Below, in pieces: positions 18,072 through 27,883 of a stretch of DNA of 64,000 bases. The stretch spans positions 186,001 through 250,000 of the forward strand of contig CACEHR010000001.1 of NCBI GenBank assembly GCA_902559395.1, written 5' to 3'. Under the pieces are notes generated by a model. That model saw only the letters and a program-made list of their open reading frames with translations, searched no databases and had not been told where the DNA came from. The stretch is from an uncultured Pelagibacteraceae bacterium (GTDB taxonomy: Bacteria; Pseudomonadota; Alphaproteobacteria; Pelagibacterales; Pelagibacteraceae). The position numbers and the translations under genes are program-made. Position 1 is the first letter of the stretch; the number at the start of each line of letters is the position of its first letter.

Positions 18072-18845
18072 TTGAAAAAAGATAGTCTAATTATTGCGAA
18101 TAAAAAATTTAATTCCAGATTAATTGTTGGAACAGGAAAATACAAAAGCATGTCAGAGTGCGCAAAAGCAATTAAACTTTCTGGAGCTGAAATTGTAACA
18201 GTTGCCGTAAGAAGGGTTAATATTTCAGATAAAAATAAGCCTTTGCTTATGGATTATATTGATCCAAAAAAAATTACATATTTACCCAATACCGCTGGAT
18301 GCTTTAATTCAAAAGAAGCCTTGAGGACTTTAAGATTAGCAAGAGAAATAGGTGGTTGGAAGTTAGTTAAATTAGAAGTTTTAGGAGATAAAAAGAATTT
18401 ATTTCCAGACATGATTGAAACTTTAAAATCTACAGAAGTTCTCGCTAAAGAAGGTTTTAGGGTTATGGTTTATTGTAATGATGATCCTTTAATGGCTAAA
18501 CGATTAGAGAATTCAGGTGCTGACGCAATTATGCCCCTAGCTGCACCAATTGGATCAGGACTAGGGATACAAAACAAAATTAATATTCAAATAATTAGAA
18601 AACAAACCAAACTTCCATTAATTATTGATGCTGGTTTGGGTCAAGCTTCAGACGCTACAATTGCTATGGAATTAGGATGTGACGGAGTACTCGTTAACAC
18701 CGCTATAGCAAGAGCAAAAAAACCATTTGAAATGGCTTTAGCATTTAAAAATGCCGTTATTGCAGGAAGACAATCTTATAAATCTGGAAGAATAGATAAA
18801 ATTTTAATGGGCAACCCTTCTTCTCCGTCAAAAGGAATTATTTAG
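18072..18845 (+). CDS. thiG: Thiazole synthase ThiG
   Basis: TIM-barrel enzyme condensing deoxyxylulose phosphate, dehydroglycine and ThiS-thiocarboxylate into thiazole phosphate. About 257 residues include SRLIVGTGKYKS near the N-terminus, KLEVLGD (Schiff-base lysine region), AIMPLAAPIGSGLGI, and LIIDAGLGQASDATIAMELGCDGVL in two parts of the phosphate site. I place the start at TTG 18072 because a strong ribosome site (GGAGGCGG, 18058-18065) lies just upstream and fits that codon; an upstream TTG at 18057 would start inside this site. ThiH/ThiO is not in the window. The 3' end overlaps the RNase E/G gene by 8 bp. Confidence 0.93.
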   Translation: MKKDSLIIANKKFNSRLIVGTGKYKSMSECAKAIKLSGAEIVTVAVRRVNISDKNKPLLMDYIDPKKITYLPNTAGCFNSKEALRTLRLAREIGGWKLVKLEVLGDKKNLFPDMIETLKSTEVLAKEGFRVMVYCNDDPLMAKRLENSGADAIMPLAAPIGSGLGIQNKINIQIIRKQTKLPLIIDAGLGQASDATIAMELGCDGVLVNTAIARAKKPFEMALAFKNAVIAGRQSYKSGRIDKILMGNPSSPSKGII

Positions 18846-20655
18846 TTTTTTTATAATATTTTTTTTTCTTATAGGTTTTTTTTTTAATTTTTTTACTTCC
18901 CTTTTTTTCTAAGAATTCATCTTCTTTTTTTTGTAATTCTAAATTTTTTAATTTTTCGTAATATTCTACTAATTCAATTGTTTTTTTTGATTTATTTTTT
19001 ATGTTTATAATGTACTCAGGTATAATTAAAGAATTATCGCTAATAATATCTATTTTCATTTTATTTTTTTTCTCAAAATAAGTTAAGTCATTAACAAAAT
19101 TTTCTTTAAGGAAATCTGAAATTTTTTCACAAACTTTTAATTCAACAAATTTAGCTTTGTTGATTACAGCTTTTAACTCAACAATTTTTAAAAGTTTTTG
19201 AGCAAAAGACTCGTCTGTTAATGTAACTTTCCATTTTATTGCGCTTTCCCTCAGTCTTTGTCTTGACATCTCCAGAAGACCAAAATTACTTATTCTTCCA
19301 ATTTGAATTCTAGCTCTATCTGATCTGCATTTTTCTTTAAGTTTTCTTTCTACCAACCTTCTATTTCCATAACTTAGCATATCAATAAAATCTATAATGA
19401 TTAAACCAGACAAATCTCTTATCTTTATTTGTCTTGCAATTTCTTCTGCAGCTTCAATATTCGTATCTAAAGCAGTACTTTCAACATTTTTTCCTTTTAT
19501 TGAACTTCCAGAATTTATATCGATAGAAACTAAAGCCTCTGTCGGGTTAATAACTAAATATCCTCCTGACTTTAGTTTAATTTCAGAGTCAAAAATTTGA
19601 TTTAACTTTTGCTCGATATTTTCTTGAATAAATAGTGGAATTTTTCCTCTATATTTTTTTACCTTTTTTACATTTGATGGCATCATAGTTTTCATGAATG
19701 ATTGAGCTTTTTTATAACCCTCATTACCTTCTACAATTATATTTTGGGTATTTTCGTCAAACATATCTCTTAAAGTTCTTTTAATTATTTCACTTTCTTG
19801 ATGAATTAAAGAAGGAGCAATAGAGTTTATTGCATTTTCCTTTATTTGACTCCAAGAATTAATCAAAATTTCTAAATCATTATTTATTTCATTTTTTGTT
19901 TTATTGCTTCCAGCAGTTCTTACAATTAATCCCATCTCCTTAGGTATTTCAATTTCATTTAAAATTGTTCTTATTTTTTTTCTATCAGCAGGATTAAATA
20001 TTTTTCTTGATATACCTCCTCCTTTAGGAGTGTTTGGCATTAATACTATATATTTACCAGCAATAGAAATGAAAGTGCTTAAAGCTGCACCTTTTTGACC
20101 TCTCTCGTCTTTAATTACTTGTACAAGAATAACCTGGTTAGGTTTAATAACTTCCTGAATTTTATATCTTTTAAATTTAAATCTATGCTCTTTCTTTTTT
20201 TCTTTTCCATCATCTAAATTTTCTTTTTCAGTAATATTTTCTTTATTATTTGAATCTTCTTCTATAGGTTCTTCTGATATCTTTTCTATAGGATCATTAA
20301 TTTCTAGTTTTCCTTCAGCAATATTTTCCTCTTCTTTAGCTTCAACTTCTCTTGAAAGTTCTTCTCTGGCTTTTTCTTCCTGCTCTTTAATTCTTTCTAA
20401 ATCTGCTTTTGGTATCTGATAATAATCTGATTGAATGTCATTAAAAGACAAAAACCCATGTCTCTCTCTTCCAAAATCAACAAATGCTGCTTGCAAAGAG
20501 GGTTCAATTCTACTTACTTTGCCTAAATAAATATTATTTTTAATTAAGTTGTTTTTTAAACCTTCGTACTCGTAATCTTCAATATTTTCGCCTGATTTAA
20601 GAACAACTCTAGTTTCGTTAGGATGCGAAGCATCGATATATAAATTTTTTTCCAT
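18838..20655 (-). CDS. rne: Ribonuclease E/G family endoribonuclease, short form without the zinc-link
   Basis: Single-strand endoribonuclease for mRNA decay and rRNA maturation. The 605 residues start MEKNLYIDASHPNETRVVL, then an S1 domain (about 35-175) split by a roughly 75-residue Glu/Lys-rich insertion (about 86-160), RNase H-like and 5'-sensor regions, and the catalytic DNase I-like part with Asp379 (SIDINSGSS) and Asp422 (IIIDFIDM), followed by MSRQRLR at 463-469. The CPxCxGxG zinc-link normally following this motif is missing; only Cys443 and one later cysteine remain. A short basic tail (KKIKKKTYKKKKYYKKTK) replaces the long degradosome scaffold. RNase G is an alternative name. Confidence 0.9.
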   Translation of the reverse strand: MEKNLYIDASHPNETRVVLKSGENIEDYEYEGLKNNLIKNNIYLGKVSRIEPSLQAAFVDFGRERHGFLSFNDIQSDYYQIPKADLERIKEQEEKAREELSREVEAKEEENIAEGKLEINDPIEKISEEPIEEDSNNKENITEKENLDDGKEKKKEHRFKFKRYKIQEVIKPNQVILVQVIKDERGQKGAALSTFISIAGKYIVLMPNTPKGGGISRKIFNPADRKKIRTILNEIEIPKEMGLIVRTAGSNKTKNEINNDLEILINSWSQIKENAINSIAPSLIHQESEIIKRTLRDMFDENTQNIIVEGNEGYKKAQSFMKTMMPSNVKKVKKYRGKIPLFIQENIEQKLNQIFDSEIKLKSGGYLVINPTEALVSIDINSGSSIKGKNVESTALDTNIEAAEEIARQIKIRDLSGLIIIDFIDMLSYGNRRLVERKLKEKCRSDRARIQIGRISNFGLLEMSRQRLRESAIKWKVTLTDESFAQKLLKIVELKAVINKAKFVELKVCEKISDFLKENFVNDLTYFEKKNKMKIDIISDNSLIIPEYIINIKNKSKKTIELVEYYEKLKNLELQKKEDEFLEKKGSKKIKKKTYKKKKYYKKTK

Positions 20656-20755
20656 AATTTTGTGAATATTAGTTTCATTAGTAATTTAATTTTTAAAATT
20701 TTGTTTAATTTTCTTGCCATATCTTTAACAAATTCCAAGATATAATGAAATTAAA

Positions 20756-23092
20756 ATGAATAAATTTTTTAAAAATATCTTTATTTTAATTACGTCTTTT
20801 GTTCTTTTATCTACCATTTTGATAATAAGTGTTTTATGGACTTATTCTAATGATTTACCAGATTATAAATTTCTTAAAAGTTACAAACCTCCTGTTTCCA
20901 GTAAAGTTTACTCTGGTAATGGTGATTTGGTTGCAGATTTTTCAAAGGAAAAGAGAGTATTTGTTCCATTTAATTCAATTCCAAAAAATGTAATTAACGC
21001 ATTTTTATCTGCTGAAGATAAAAATTTTTTTAAACACCCAGGCGTTGATGCTAAAGGTGTTATTAGAGCTGTAATAAATAATATTTCAAATATTTTATCG
21101 TCTAAAAGGTTAGAGGGAGCGTCTACAATTACTCAACAGGTAGCAAAAAACTTTTTACTAACAAATGAAGTAAGTTTAAATAGGAAAATTAAGGAAGCAA
21201 TTTTAGCTTTTAGAATAGAGAGGGCCTTATCTAAAGAAAGAATTCTAGAACTTTATCTAAACCAAATTTATCTTGGAAGTGGAGCATATGGAGTAGCAGC
21301 AGCAAGCTTAGAATACTTTGATAAATCTATTAAAGATTTAAATTACTCGGAAGCAGCTTTATTAGCAGCTTTGCCTAAAGCACCTAGTAGATATAATCCT
21401 TATAGAGATTCAAATATCGCAAAATTTAGAAGAAATTTAGTTTTAAAAAATTTGTTAGATAATAATTATTTAACTTCAGAATGGTATGAAAAACTCACAG
21501 AAGAGGAAATAATTCTAAAAAAAAATAAAAAAATTTATTTAGAAGATGCTCAATATTTTATTGAAGATGTGAGAAAGAGCGTAATTGGAACTTTAAGCTA
21601 TGATAAAGTTTACAAACAAGGTTTTAATATCAATACCCCAATAGATTTAAATTTACAAACAATTGCAACAAAATCACTGAGAGATGGATTAATAGCATAT
21701 GATAAAAGAAAGGGATGGAGAGGATCACTTACCAACAAGATTTATAATTCAGAATGGAAAAAAGATTTAGAAAAGTATAAATTAGAAAATTCAATTAATT
21801 GGAAATTAGCAATAGTCAAAAAAGTAAATAAATTTTCAGTAGAAATAGAAACTGAAGACAGTATTGAAGGTGTTATTGAATATCAGAGTATTTCTTGGAC
21901 AAAAAAAGAATTTAATAAATTATTAAAACCTGGTGATATTATTTATGTTAAAAATCTTAAAGAAAATATTTTTAACTTACAACAATTACCAAAGGTAAAT
22001 GGTGGAATTGTTGTAATGGATCCATTTACTGGAAGAGTTTTAGCGCTAAGTGGTGGTTTTAGTTTCAAACAAAGTGAATTTAACAGAGCAACTCAAGCTA
22101 AAAGGCAGCCTGGATCAGCTTTTAAACCATTTGTTTATGCATTAGCCTTAGAGAACAATTTTACACCAACATCATTAGTTCTAGATGCACCACTGGTTTT
22201 AGACCAAGGAGATGATTTAAAAATGTGGAAACCAGAAAATTATGGAAAAAAATTTTATGGGCCTTCGACTTTAAGGGTTGGTTTGGAGAAATCTAGAAAT
22301 TTAATGACAGTAAGAATAGCACAAAATCTTGGTGTAAAAAAAATAGTTGATTTTTCGAAAGCATTAAAAATTTACGATAATCCAGAAGAACTTTTGTCTA
22401 TATCTTTAGGATCTACTGAAACTACTTTATTGAAACTTACGTCTGCTTATTCAGCTTTTGTTAATGGAGGAAAACTTGTTGAACCAATATTGATAGATAG
22501 AATTCAAGACAGTGAGGGAAACACTATTTTTAATAATGATAAAAGAAAATGTATCAATTGTGATCAAATTTCTTATTTAACGAGCGATTATCCAGATATA
22601 AAAAATAATTATATTGAAATTTTTTCCCCAGAAACAGCTTTTCAAATGACATCAATATTAGAAGGAGTTGTTAAAAGAGGTACAGCTAAAAAACTAAAAG
22701 ACTTAAATTTAAATATTGCAGGTAAAACTGGAACAACAAATAAAAATACAGATACCTGGTTTATAGGTTTTACTTCAAATTTGTTAGTTGGAGTTTATGT
22801 TGGGTCTGATAATCCAGTTCCATTAGGAAAATATGAAACAGGATCTAAAACTGCTTTGCCAATATTTAAAAGTTTTATTAGTGATTCTGTTAACAAATAT
22901 GAAGCAAGACCTTTTAAAGCTGCCAAAGGAACTGTAATGATGGTAGTTGACCCATTGACAGGTCAAAAAGCAAAATTTCACTCAAAGAATACCATTATTG
23001 AGGTGTTTAAAAAAGAAAATGTGGTTGATGGAAAAGTACTTTATACAAATTCAGATAGATTAGACTCAAATAATATATTAAAGTTTTACTAA
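20756..23092 (+). CDS. mrcA: Class A penicillin-binding protein 1A (transglycosylase/transpeptidase)
   Basis: Bifunctional peptidoglycan synthase anchored in the inner membrane. The 778 residues have an N-terminal membrane anchor (about 8-28), a GT51 glycosyltransferase domain with the catalytic Glu87 in SAEDKNFFKHPG and GASTITQQVAKN at 121-132, an OB-like insert (about 315-415), and a transpeptidase domain with SAFK (Ser454), SRN (513-515) and KTGTT (657-661). It is a complete PBP1A. Its stop overlaps the prfB start (TAATG), so the two are translationally linked. Confidence 0.96.
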   Translation: MNKFFKNIFILITSFVLLSTILIISVLWTYSNDLPDYKFLKSYKPPVSSKVYSGNGDLVADFSKEKRVFVPFNSIPKNVINAFLSAEDKNFFKHPGVDAKGVIRAVINNISNILSSKRLEGASTITQQVAKNFLLTNEVSLNRKIKEAILAFRIERALSKERILELYLNQIYLGSGAYGVAAASLEYFDKSIKDLNYSEAALLAALPKAPSRYNPYRDSNIAKFRRNLVLKNLLDNNYLTSEWYEKLTEEEIILKKNKKIYLEDAQYFIEDVRKSVIGTLSYDKVYKQGFNINTPIDLNLQTIATKSLRDGLIAYDKRKGWRGSLTNKIYNSEWKKDLEKYKLENSINWKLAIVKKVNKFSVEIETEDSIEGVIEYQSISWTKKEFNKLLKPGDIIYVKNLKENIFNLQQLPKVNGGIVVMDPFTGRVLALSGGFSFKQSEFNRATQAKRQPGSAFKPFVYALALENNFTPTSLVLDAPLVLDQGDDLKMWKPENYGKKFYGPSTLRVGLEKSRNLMTVRIAQNLGVKKIVDFSKALKIYDNPEELLSISLGSTETTLLKLTSAYSAFVNGGKLVEPILIDRIQDSEGNTIFNNDKRKCINCDQISYLTSDYPDIKNNYIEIFSPETAFQMTSILEGVVKRGTAKKLKDLNLNIAGKTGTTNKNTDTWFIGFTSNLLVGVYVGSDNPVPLGKYETGSKTALPIFKSFISDSVNKYEARPFKAAKGTVMMVVDPLTGQKAKFHSKNTIIEVFKKENVVDGKVLYTNSDRLDSNNILKFY

Positions 23093-24193
23093 TGGATAAT
23101 AATTATCAAACTTTTAAAGAAGAAGTAGAAAAGATAAATCAAAAAATACAGGAGTATCTTTGAAAAAAACAATATCCATTCAAAACTGCAATCTTTAAAT
23201 TTACAAATACTGAGAGATAATTTTTGGCAAGATAAAAATAACTCTCAAAGAGTAATAAAAGAAAAGAAATTTTATGAAGATTTAACTAATTCTTTAAATA
23301 ATAATACTGAAAAACTAAAAGATTTAGATGATTTAAATCAACTAGCCCTTGAAGAAGAAAATTTACAGGTTCAAAAAGAAGTCCTACAAAGTATAAAAGA
23401 CTTAAGAAAAGAAGTTAAAAAAAATGAAATTAGATGTTTTTTATCTAATGAAGCAGACCCTTTAAATTGTTACATAGAAATACATGCAGGTGCTGGCGGT
23501 ACTGAGAGCCAAGATTGGGCCGATATGCTAAGAAGAATGTATTTAAAATGGTCTGATAAAAAAAATTTTAAATCAAGTTTGATCAGTGAACATAGAGGTG
23601 ACGAGGCTGGTATAAAATCGGCAACAATTAAAATTGATGGGGAATATGTTTTTGGATGGTTAAAAAATGAGTCGGGAATACATAGATTAGTTAGGATATC
23701 TCCATTTGACTCTGGAGCAAGAAGACACACAAGTTTTGCAAGTGTTTGGATTTACCCTGTTGTGGACGAAAATATAAACATAGAAATTATAGAAAAAGAT
23801 TTAAGAATAGACACTTATCGTTCCAGTGGAGCGGGTGGCCAACATGTTAATACTACAGATAGCGCAGTAAGAATAACGCATATTCCATCAAAAATAGTTG
23901 TTCAGTGTCAGAATGAAAGATCTCAACATAAAAACAAAGAAACTTGCATGAATATGTTGAAAGCAAGATTATATGATTATGAAATTAAAAAAAGAGAGCA
24001 AGAAAGTCAAAATGTTGAAAGTTCTAAATCTGAAATAGGATGGGGCCATCAAATTAGATCATATGTCCTTCAGCCTTACAGACTTGTAAAAGATAATAGA
24101 ACTAATTTTGAAAGCACTAGTCCTGATAAAGTATTAGATGGTGATATTGATGAATTTTTAGAACAATCTCTTTATAAATTAAATGAAAAATAA
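23092..24193 (+). CDS. prfB: Peptide chain release factor 2, read through a programmed +1 frameshift
   Basis: Terminates translation at UGA and UAA. The ATG at 23092 overlaps the mrcA stop. Codons 1-23 end in CTT followed by an in-frame TGA (23161-23163). Skipping the T at 23161 gives a continuous 366-residue protein with the SPF stop-recognition motif at about 203-205 and GGQ at 248-250, matching RF2 positions closely. Upstream of the shift lies an internal Shine-Dalgarno (AGGAG, 23150-23154) spaced by TAT, as in the classical autoregulatory site. RF2 abundance therefore controls its own synthesis by competition between termination at TGA and the shift. Domain 1 is acidic and helical (about 1-110). 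Confidence 0.96.
23149..23163 (+). promoter_or_regulatory. prfB programmed +1 ribosomal frameshift site
   Basis: The sequence CAGGAG TAT CTT TGA carries an internal Shine-Dalgarno, a three-base spacer, the slippery CTT codon and the in-frame TGA. The base after TGA is A rather than the C of the E. coli site. The two flanking frames join into full-length RF2 only if one T is skipped, so the sequence itself demands the shift. Confidence 0.95.
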
Positions 24194-26612
24194 CATTTTA
24201 AAATATTTTATTTTACTTCTGTCTTTCTTAGTTATTTTGACAGTTTATCTTAGTACGGTCGGTATAGAGACAGATAAATTTAACAATCAAATTAAAAAAA
24301 GAATTTCACAAACAAACAAAAACATAGACATAGATTTGAAAAAAATTAAATTAACTCTTGATCCTTTAAAACTAAAAATTTATGCAAAAACAATTGGAAC
24401 TACGGTATATTTTTCAAAAAGACCTTTAGCATTAGAAAGTATAAAAACACAAGTTTCGCTCAGTTCTTTAATTAAAAACAAGATTTCATCATCAAATATA
24501 GAGGTAAAAACTAAGTCTATATTATTAAATGATTTAATTAAATTTATTCGCACAACAAATAACAACACTGAATTATTTATATTAGAAAAAATTGTAAAAA
24601 AAGGTCGTGTAATAATAAATCTGAGTTTGAACATTGATCAAGATGGTAAACTTAAAAATGATTATAAAATTGAAGGTTTAATAAAAGATGCAAGTATTAA
24701 CTTTTTAAATAAGGCAAATTTTAAGAATATAAATTTTAGTTTTAATTTTAAAAAAGATAATTATCTTTTCAACGAAATAAATTTTAAAGCAGAAGAAGTA
24801 AATTTTATTTCAAAAAAACTTAACGTAAAAAAGAAAAAAAATAGCTTTTTAATTGATGCTATAGTTGGAAACGATCAATCAAGTTTAAATTCAAATATAT
24901 TAAAATTATTCAATTTAAGTTTTGAAAATATAATTTTTGATGATGCTAAATTTAAAACAAATAATGAATTTTCTTTAGAAATAGATGAAAAATTCAAAGT
25001 TAAAAATATTATTTTAAATTCTGATATAAATATTACTCAGCTAAAATATAAAAATTTAAAAATAATTAACAAATATTTTCCACAAGTTGATGATCTAATT
25101 TTACTTGATAATCATAAATTAAATTTAAATTATAAGGACAAAAACTTATTAATTAACGGTGAGGGGCAAATTCAGTTAAATACTGGAGAATTAGATGAAG
25201 TTAAATATTTTATAAATAAAAAAGATAAGGATTTAAGCATAGATTCAGAACTATTTTTAAATAATATAGTTTTAGAGCAGCAAGATTTTTTTAAAATTTT
25301 CTTTCCTAAAATTAATGAAAACATAAATCTTAATAATCAAAAATTAAAAATTAATTTTAAAAATAATAATTTAACTGTCTCAGGTTCTGGAAAAATTAAA
25401 ATCGATAAAGATTTTGAAGAAATTGATTATTTTATTGAGAAAAATAAAAACAAAATAAATTTTAATACTAATTTAAATGTAAAAAATACAAAATTTAAAA
25501 TTGATAATATTAATTATAAAAAAAAAGATAAAAGTAAAATGAATCTTCAAATTAATGGAGAAATAAAAAATAATAAAAATCTTAATATTAATAGCCTTAT
25601 TATTAATGAAGAAAATAATAAAATTAAAATTAATAATTTATTTCTTAATGGTTCAAATCAAATAATAAAAATTGATCAGGCAAATTTTAATTATTTAGAT
25701 ACAGAAAACAAAAAAAATATTTACAATATAAAAAAAGTAGAAGCCCAAAATTATTTAATTGATGGCACCTCATTTAATGCAAATTCTTTAATTTCGAATT
25801 TACTAGATGCCAATGATAAAAAAGAAAACAATCTTTTTGAAAATAACGTAAGTATGGAACTAAATTTTGAGCAAGTTTACTTTGATACAGTATACTTTGT
25901 TAAGGATTTAAAAGGAATGATAAAGATTATTAATAACAAAGTAGAAGAAGCAGATATTTTGGCTTTTTATAACAATTCACAAAATGTAAAATTTACAATT
26001 AAAACAAATGATCAAGGTGAAAAAATTACCACTCTTTTCTCATCTAATGCAAAACCTTTAGTAGATAGATATAAATTCATTAAAGGATTTAGAGGTGGTA
26101 GAGATGGATATTTAGACTTTTACTCTATGAAAAAAGACGGAGTTTCAACCTCTAAATTAGTAATTGATAATTTTAAAGTTAAAGAAATTCCAGCGTTAGC
26201 CAAGTTGCTGGCTCTTGCATCTCTTCAGGGAATAGCAGACTTACTTACAGGAGAGGGGATTAGATTTACAGATTTTGAAATGAATTTTACTAATCAAGAT
26301 AAACTAATGAAAATTCAAGAATTATATGCAATTGGTCCAGCAATATCTATTTTATTGGAAGGATACATTGAGGAGGATAAATTAATTAGTTTAAGAGGAA
26401 CCTTGGTTCCAGCGACAACAATTAATAGATCTATTGCTTCAATACCTTTGCTTGGAGATTTATTGATTGGAAAGAAAGTAGGCGATGGTATTTTTGGAGT
26501 CAGCTTTAAAATTAAAGGTCCCCCCAAAGATTTAGAAACTACTGTAAATCCTATAAAAACTCTAACACCCAGGTTTATTACTAGAACTTTAGAGAAAATT
26601 AAAAAAAATTAA
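24183..26612 (+). CDS. Large AsmA-like / DUF3971-type protein
   Basis: Probable member of the AsmA/YhdP/TamB group implicated in lipid transport between membranes. The 809 residues have one N-terminal membrane anchor (about 5-26) and a very long, strand-rich Lys/Asn body. The C-terminal AsmA-like region holds the best-conserved part: FRGGRDGYLDFYS, KEIPALAKLLALASLQGIADLLTGEGI and SIPLLGDLLIGKKVGDG, then KGPPKDLETTVNPIKTLTPRF. Residues about 299-445 form two copies of a ~73-residue unit. It overlaps prfB by 11 bp. The substrate and the exact subfamily cannot be told from sequence alone. Confidence 0.78.
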   Translation: MKNNILKYFILLLSFLVILTVYLSTVGIETDKFNNQIKKRISQTNKNIDIDLKKIKLTLDPLKLKIYAKTIGTTVYFSKRPLALESIKTQVSLSSLIKNKISSSNIEVKTKSILLNDLIKFIRTTNNNTELFILEKIVKKGRVIINLSLNIDQDGKLKNDYKIEGLIKDASINFLNKANFKNINFSFNFKKDNYLFNEINFKAEEVNFISKKLNVKKKKNSFLIDAIVGNDQSSLNSNILKLFNLSFENIIFDDAKFKTNNEFSLEIDEKFKVKNIILNSDINITQLKYKNLKIINKYFPQVDDLILLDNHKLNLNYKDKNLLINGEGQIQLNTGELDEVKYFINKKDKDLSIDSELFLNNIVLEQQDFFKIFFPKINENINLNNQKLKINFKNNNLTVSGSGKIKIDKDFEEIDYFIEKNKNKINFNTNLNVKNTKFKIDNINYKKKDKSKMNLQINGEIKNNKNLNINSLIINEENNKIKINNLFLNGSNQIIKIDQANFNYLDTENKKNIYNIKKVEAQNYLIDGTSFNANSLISNLLDANDKKENNLFENNVSMELNFEQVYFDTVYFVKDLKGMIKIINNKVEEADILAFYNNSQNVKFTIKTNDQGEKITTLFSSNAKPLVDRYKFIKGFRGGRDGYLDFYSMKKDGVSTSKLVIDNFKVKEIPALAKLLALASLQGIADLLTGEGIRFTDFEMNFTNQDKLMKIQELYAIGPAISILLEGYIEEDKLISLRGTLVPATTINRSIASIPLLGDLLIGKKVGDGIFGVSFKIKGPPKDLETTVNPIKTLTPRFITRTLEKIKKN
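25077..25517 (+). repeat. Two tandem ~73-residue units inside the AsmA-like protein
   Basis: Residues about 299-372 and 374-445 align: each begins FP(Q/K) and runs through a KL.(L/I)N(Y/F)K...NL step, a G.G(Q/K)I strand, an (E/D)E(V/I).YFI.K segment and a final LFLNN/LNVKN-type strand. This fits an elongated beta-groove built by repeat addition. Confidence 0.7.
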
Positions 26613-27838
26613 TTTAATTCTATTTTAATATGTCTTTTTTTTCCAAGGGAAAGTTTGAGATAATTATCTTTAAATAAATTTTTATTGATTTCGAATTTTT
26701 CATCTGAAATAACATCGTCATTAATTTTTACCGCATTCCCTTTTATAAGTCTTCTGATTTCGCTTTTCGAGTTTTCTAGTTTAGATAATAAAACAAGGTC
26801 TACTATATTTATTTTTTCTTCTATTTTATTTGATTGAATATTAACTTTAGGTAAGCTAGAACCCAGAGCGTTTCCAGAGAAAGCTTCTTTTGCTGCTTGC
26901 TCAGAATTTTTAGCAGCTTCCTTTCCATGTAACATTTCTGTGGTTTTATTAGCAAGTAGTATTTTTAATTCATTTATATCTTTATCTTTAATTGTTTCTA
27001 TTTCCTTAATTTCAATTTCAGTAAATATTTTTAAAAATTTAATTACATCTCTATCATCTACGTTTCTCCAAAATTGCCAATAATCATAAGCTGATAGGTA
27101 TTTTTCATCTAACCAAATAGCCCCACTTTCAGTTTTTCCCATTTTAGCACCAGTTGCTAGTGTAATTAATGGAGTTGTTAAACCAAAGGTTTGATTATTA
27201 GAATATCTTTTTATAAGCTCAACACCGTTAATAATATTTCCCCATTGATCTGAACCGCCAATTTGTAAGATACAATTTTCCTTTTTATTTAATTCAAGAA
27301 AATCATATGCTTGTAAAATCATATAATTAAACTCCATATAGCTTAGAGATTGTTCTCTATCTAATCTGAGTTTTACACTATCAAATGTTAGCATTCTATT
27401 TATCGTAAAATGTTTTCCTACATCTCTTAAAAATGAAATATAATTTAAGTCTTTGAGCCAAGTATAGTTATTTACAAATATTGGTTTTGTATTCGGATCA
27501 TCATTATCTAAAAAATTTTTTAAAATATTTTTGATATTTTTTATATTTTTTTCAATTTCTTCTTCACTCAATATTTTTCTAGTTTTGTCTTTGCCAGATG
27601 GATCCCCAATTCTTGTAGTTCCACCGCCAAGCAAAACTATAGGTCGATGTCCATTTTTTTGAAGTAGCCGCAAACACATAATTTGCAATAAACTTCCCAC
27701 ATGTAGGCTTTCAGCAGTACAATCAAAACCTATGTAACCTTTTATCTTTTCTTTATCTAATTGTTTTGATAGTTCATCTTCACTTGTGCATTGATAGAAA
27801 AAACCTCTATCTTTAAATTCTTTTAAAAATTTATTCAT
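26609..27838 (-). CDS. tyrS: Tyrosyl-tRNA synthetase
   Basis: Class I synthetase, 409 residues. The Rossmann domain contains YIGFDCTAESLHVGSLLQI (HVGS is the HIGH-like motif), ILQIGGSDQWGNI and TGAKMGKTESG, with KMGKT as the KMSKS-like loop; the C-terminal S4-like RNA-binding domain (about 345-409) includes SKSEIRRLIKGNAVKIN. It converges with the AsmA-like gene (4 bp overlap) and is divergent from anmK across 45 bp. Confidence 0.97.
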   Translation of the reverse strand: MNKFLKEFKDRGFFYQCTSEDELSKQLDKEKIKGYIGFDCTAESLHVGSLLQIMCLRLLQKNGHRPIVLLGGGTTRIGDPSGKDKTRKILSEEEIEKNIKNIKNILKNFLDNDDPNTKPIFVNNYTWLKDLNYISFLRDVGKHFTINRMLTFDSVKLRLDREQSLSYMEFNYMILQAYDFLELNKKENCILQIGGSDQWGNIINGVELIKRYSNNQTFGLTTPLITLATGAKMGKTESGAIWLDEKYLSAYDYWQFWRNVDDRDVIKFLKIFTEIEIKEIETIKDKDINELKILLANKTTEMLHGKEAAKNSEQAAKEAFSGNALGSSLPKVNIQSNKIEEKINIVDLVLLSKLENSKSEIRRLIKGNAVKINDDVISDEKFEINKNLFKDNYLKLSLGKKRHIKIELN

Positions 27839-27883
27839 AAGTTTATAGTTACAATATACAAATTTTTTTTAAAAAACATATCA

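Noticed and set aside
20556-20738. Overlapping minus-strand ORF at the 5' end of the RNase E/G gene
   Set aside because: It is an alternative frame of the same region without its own motifs or ribosome site.
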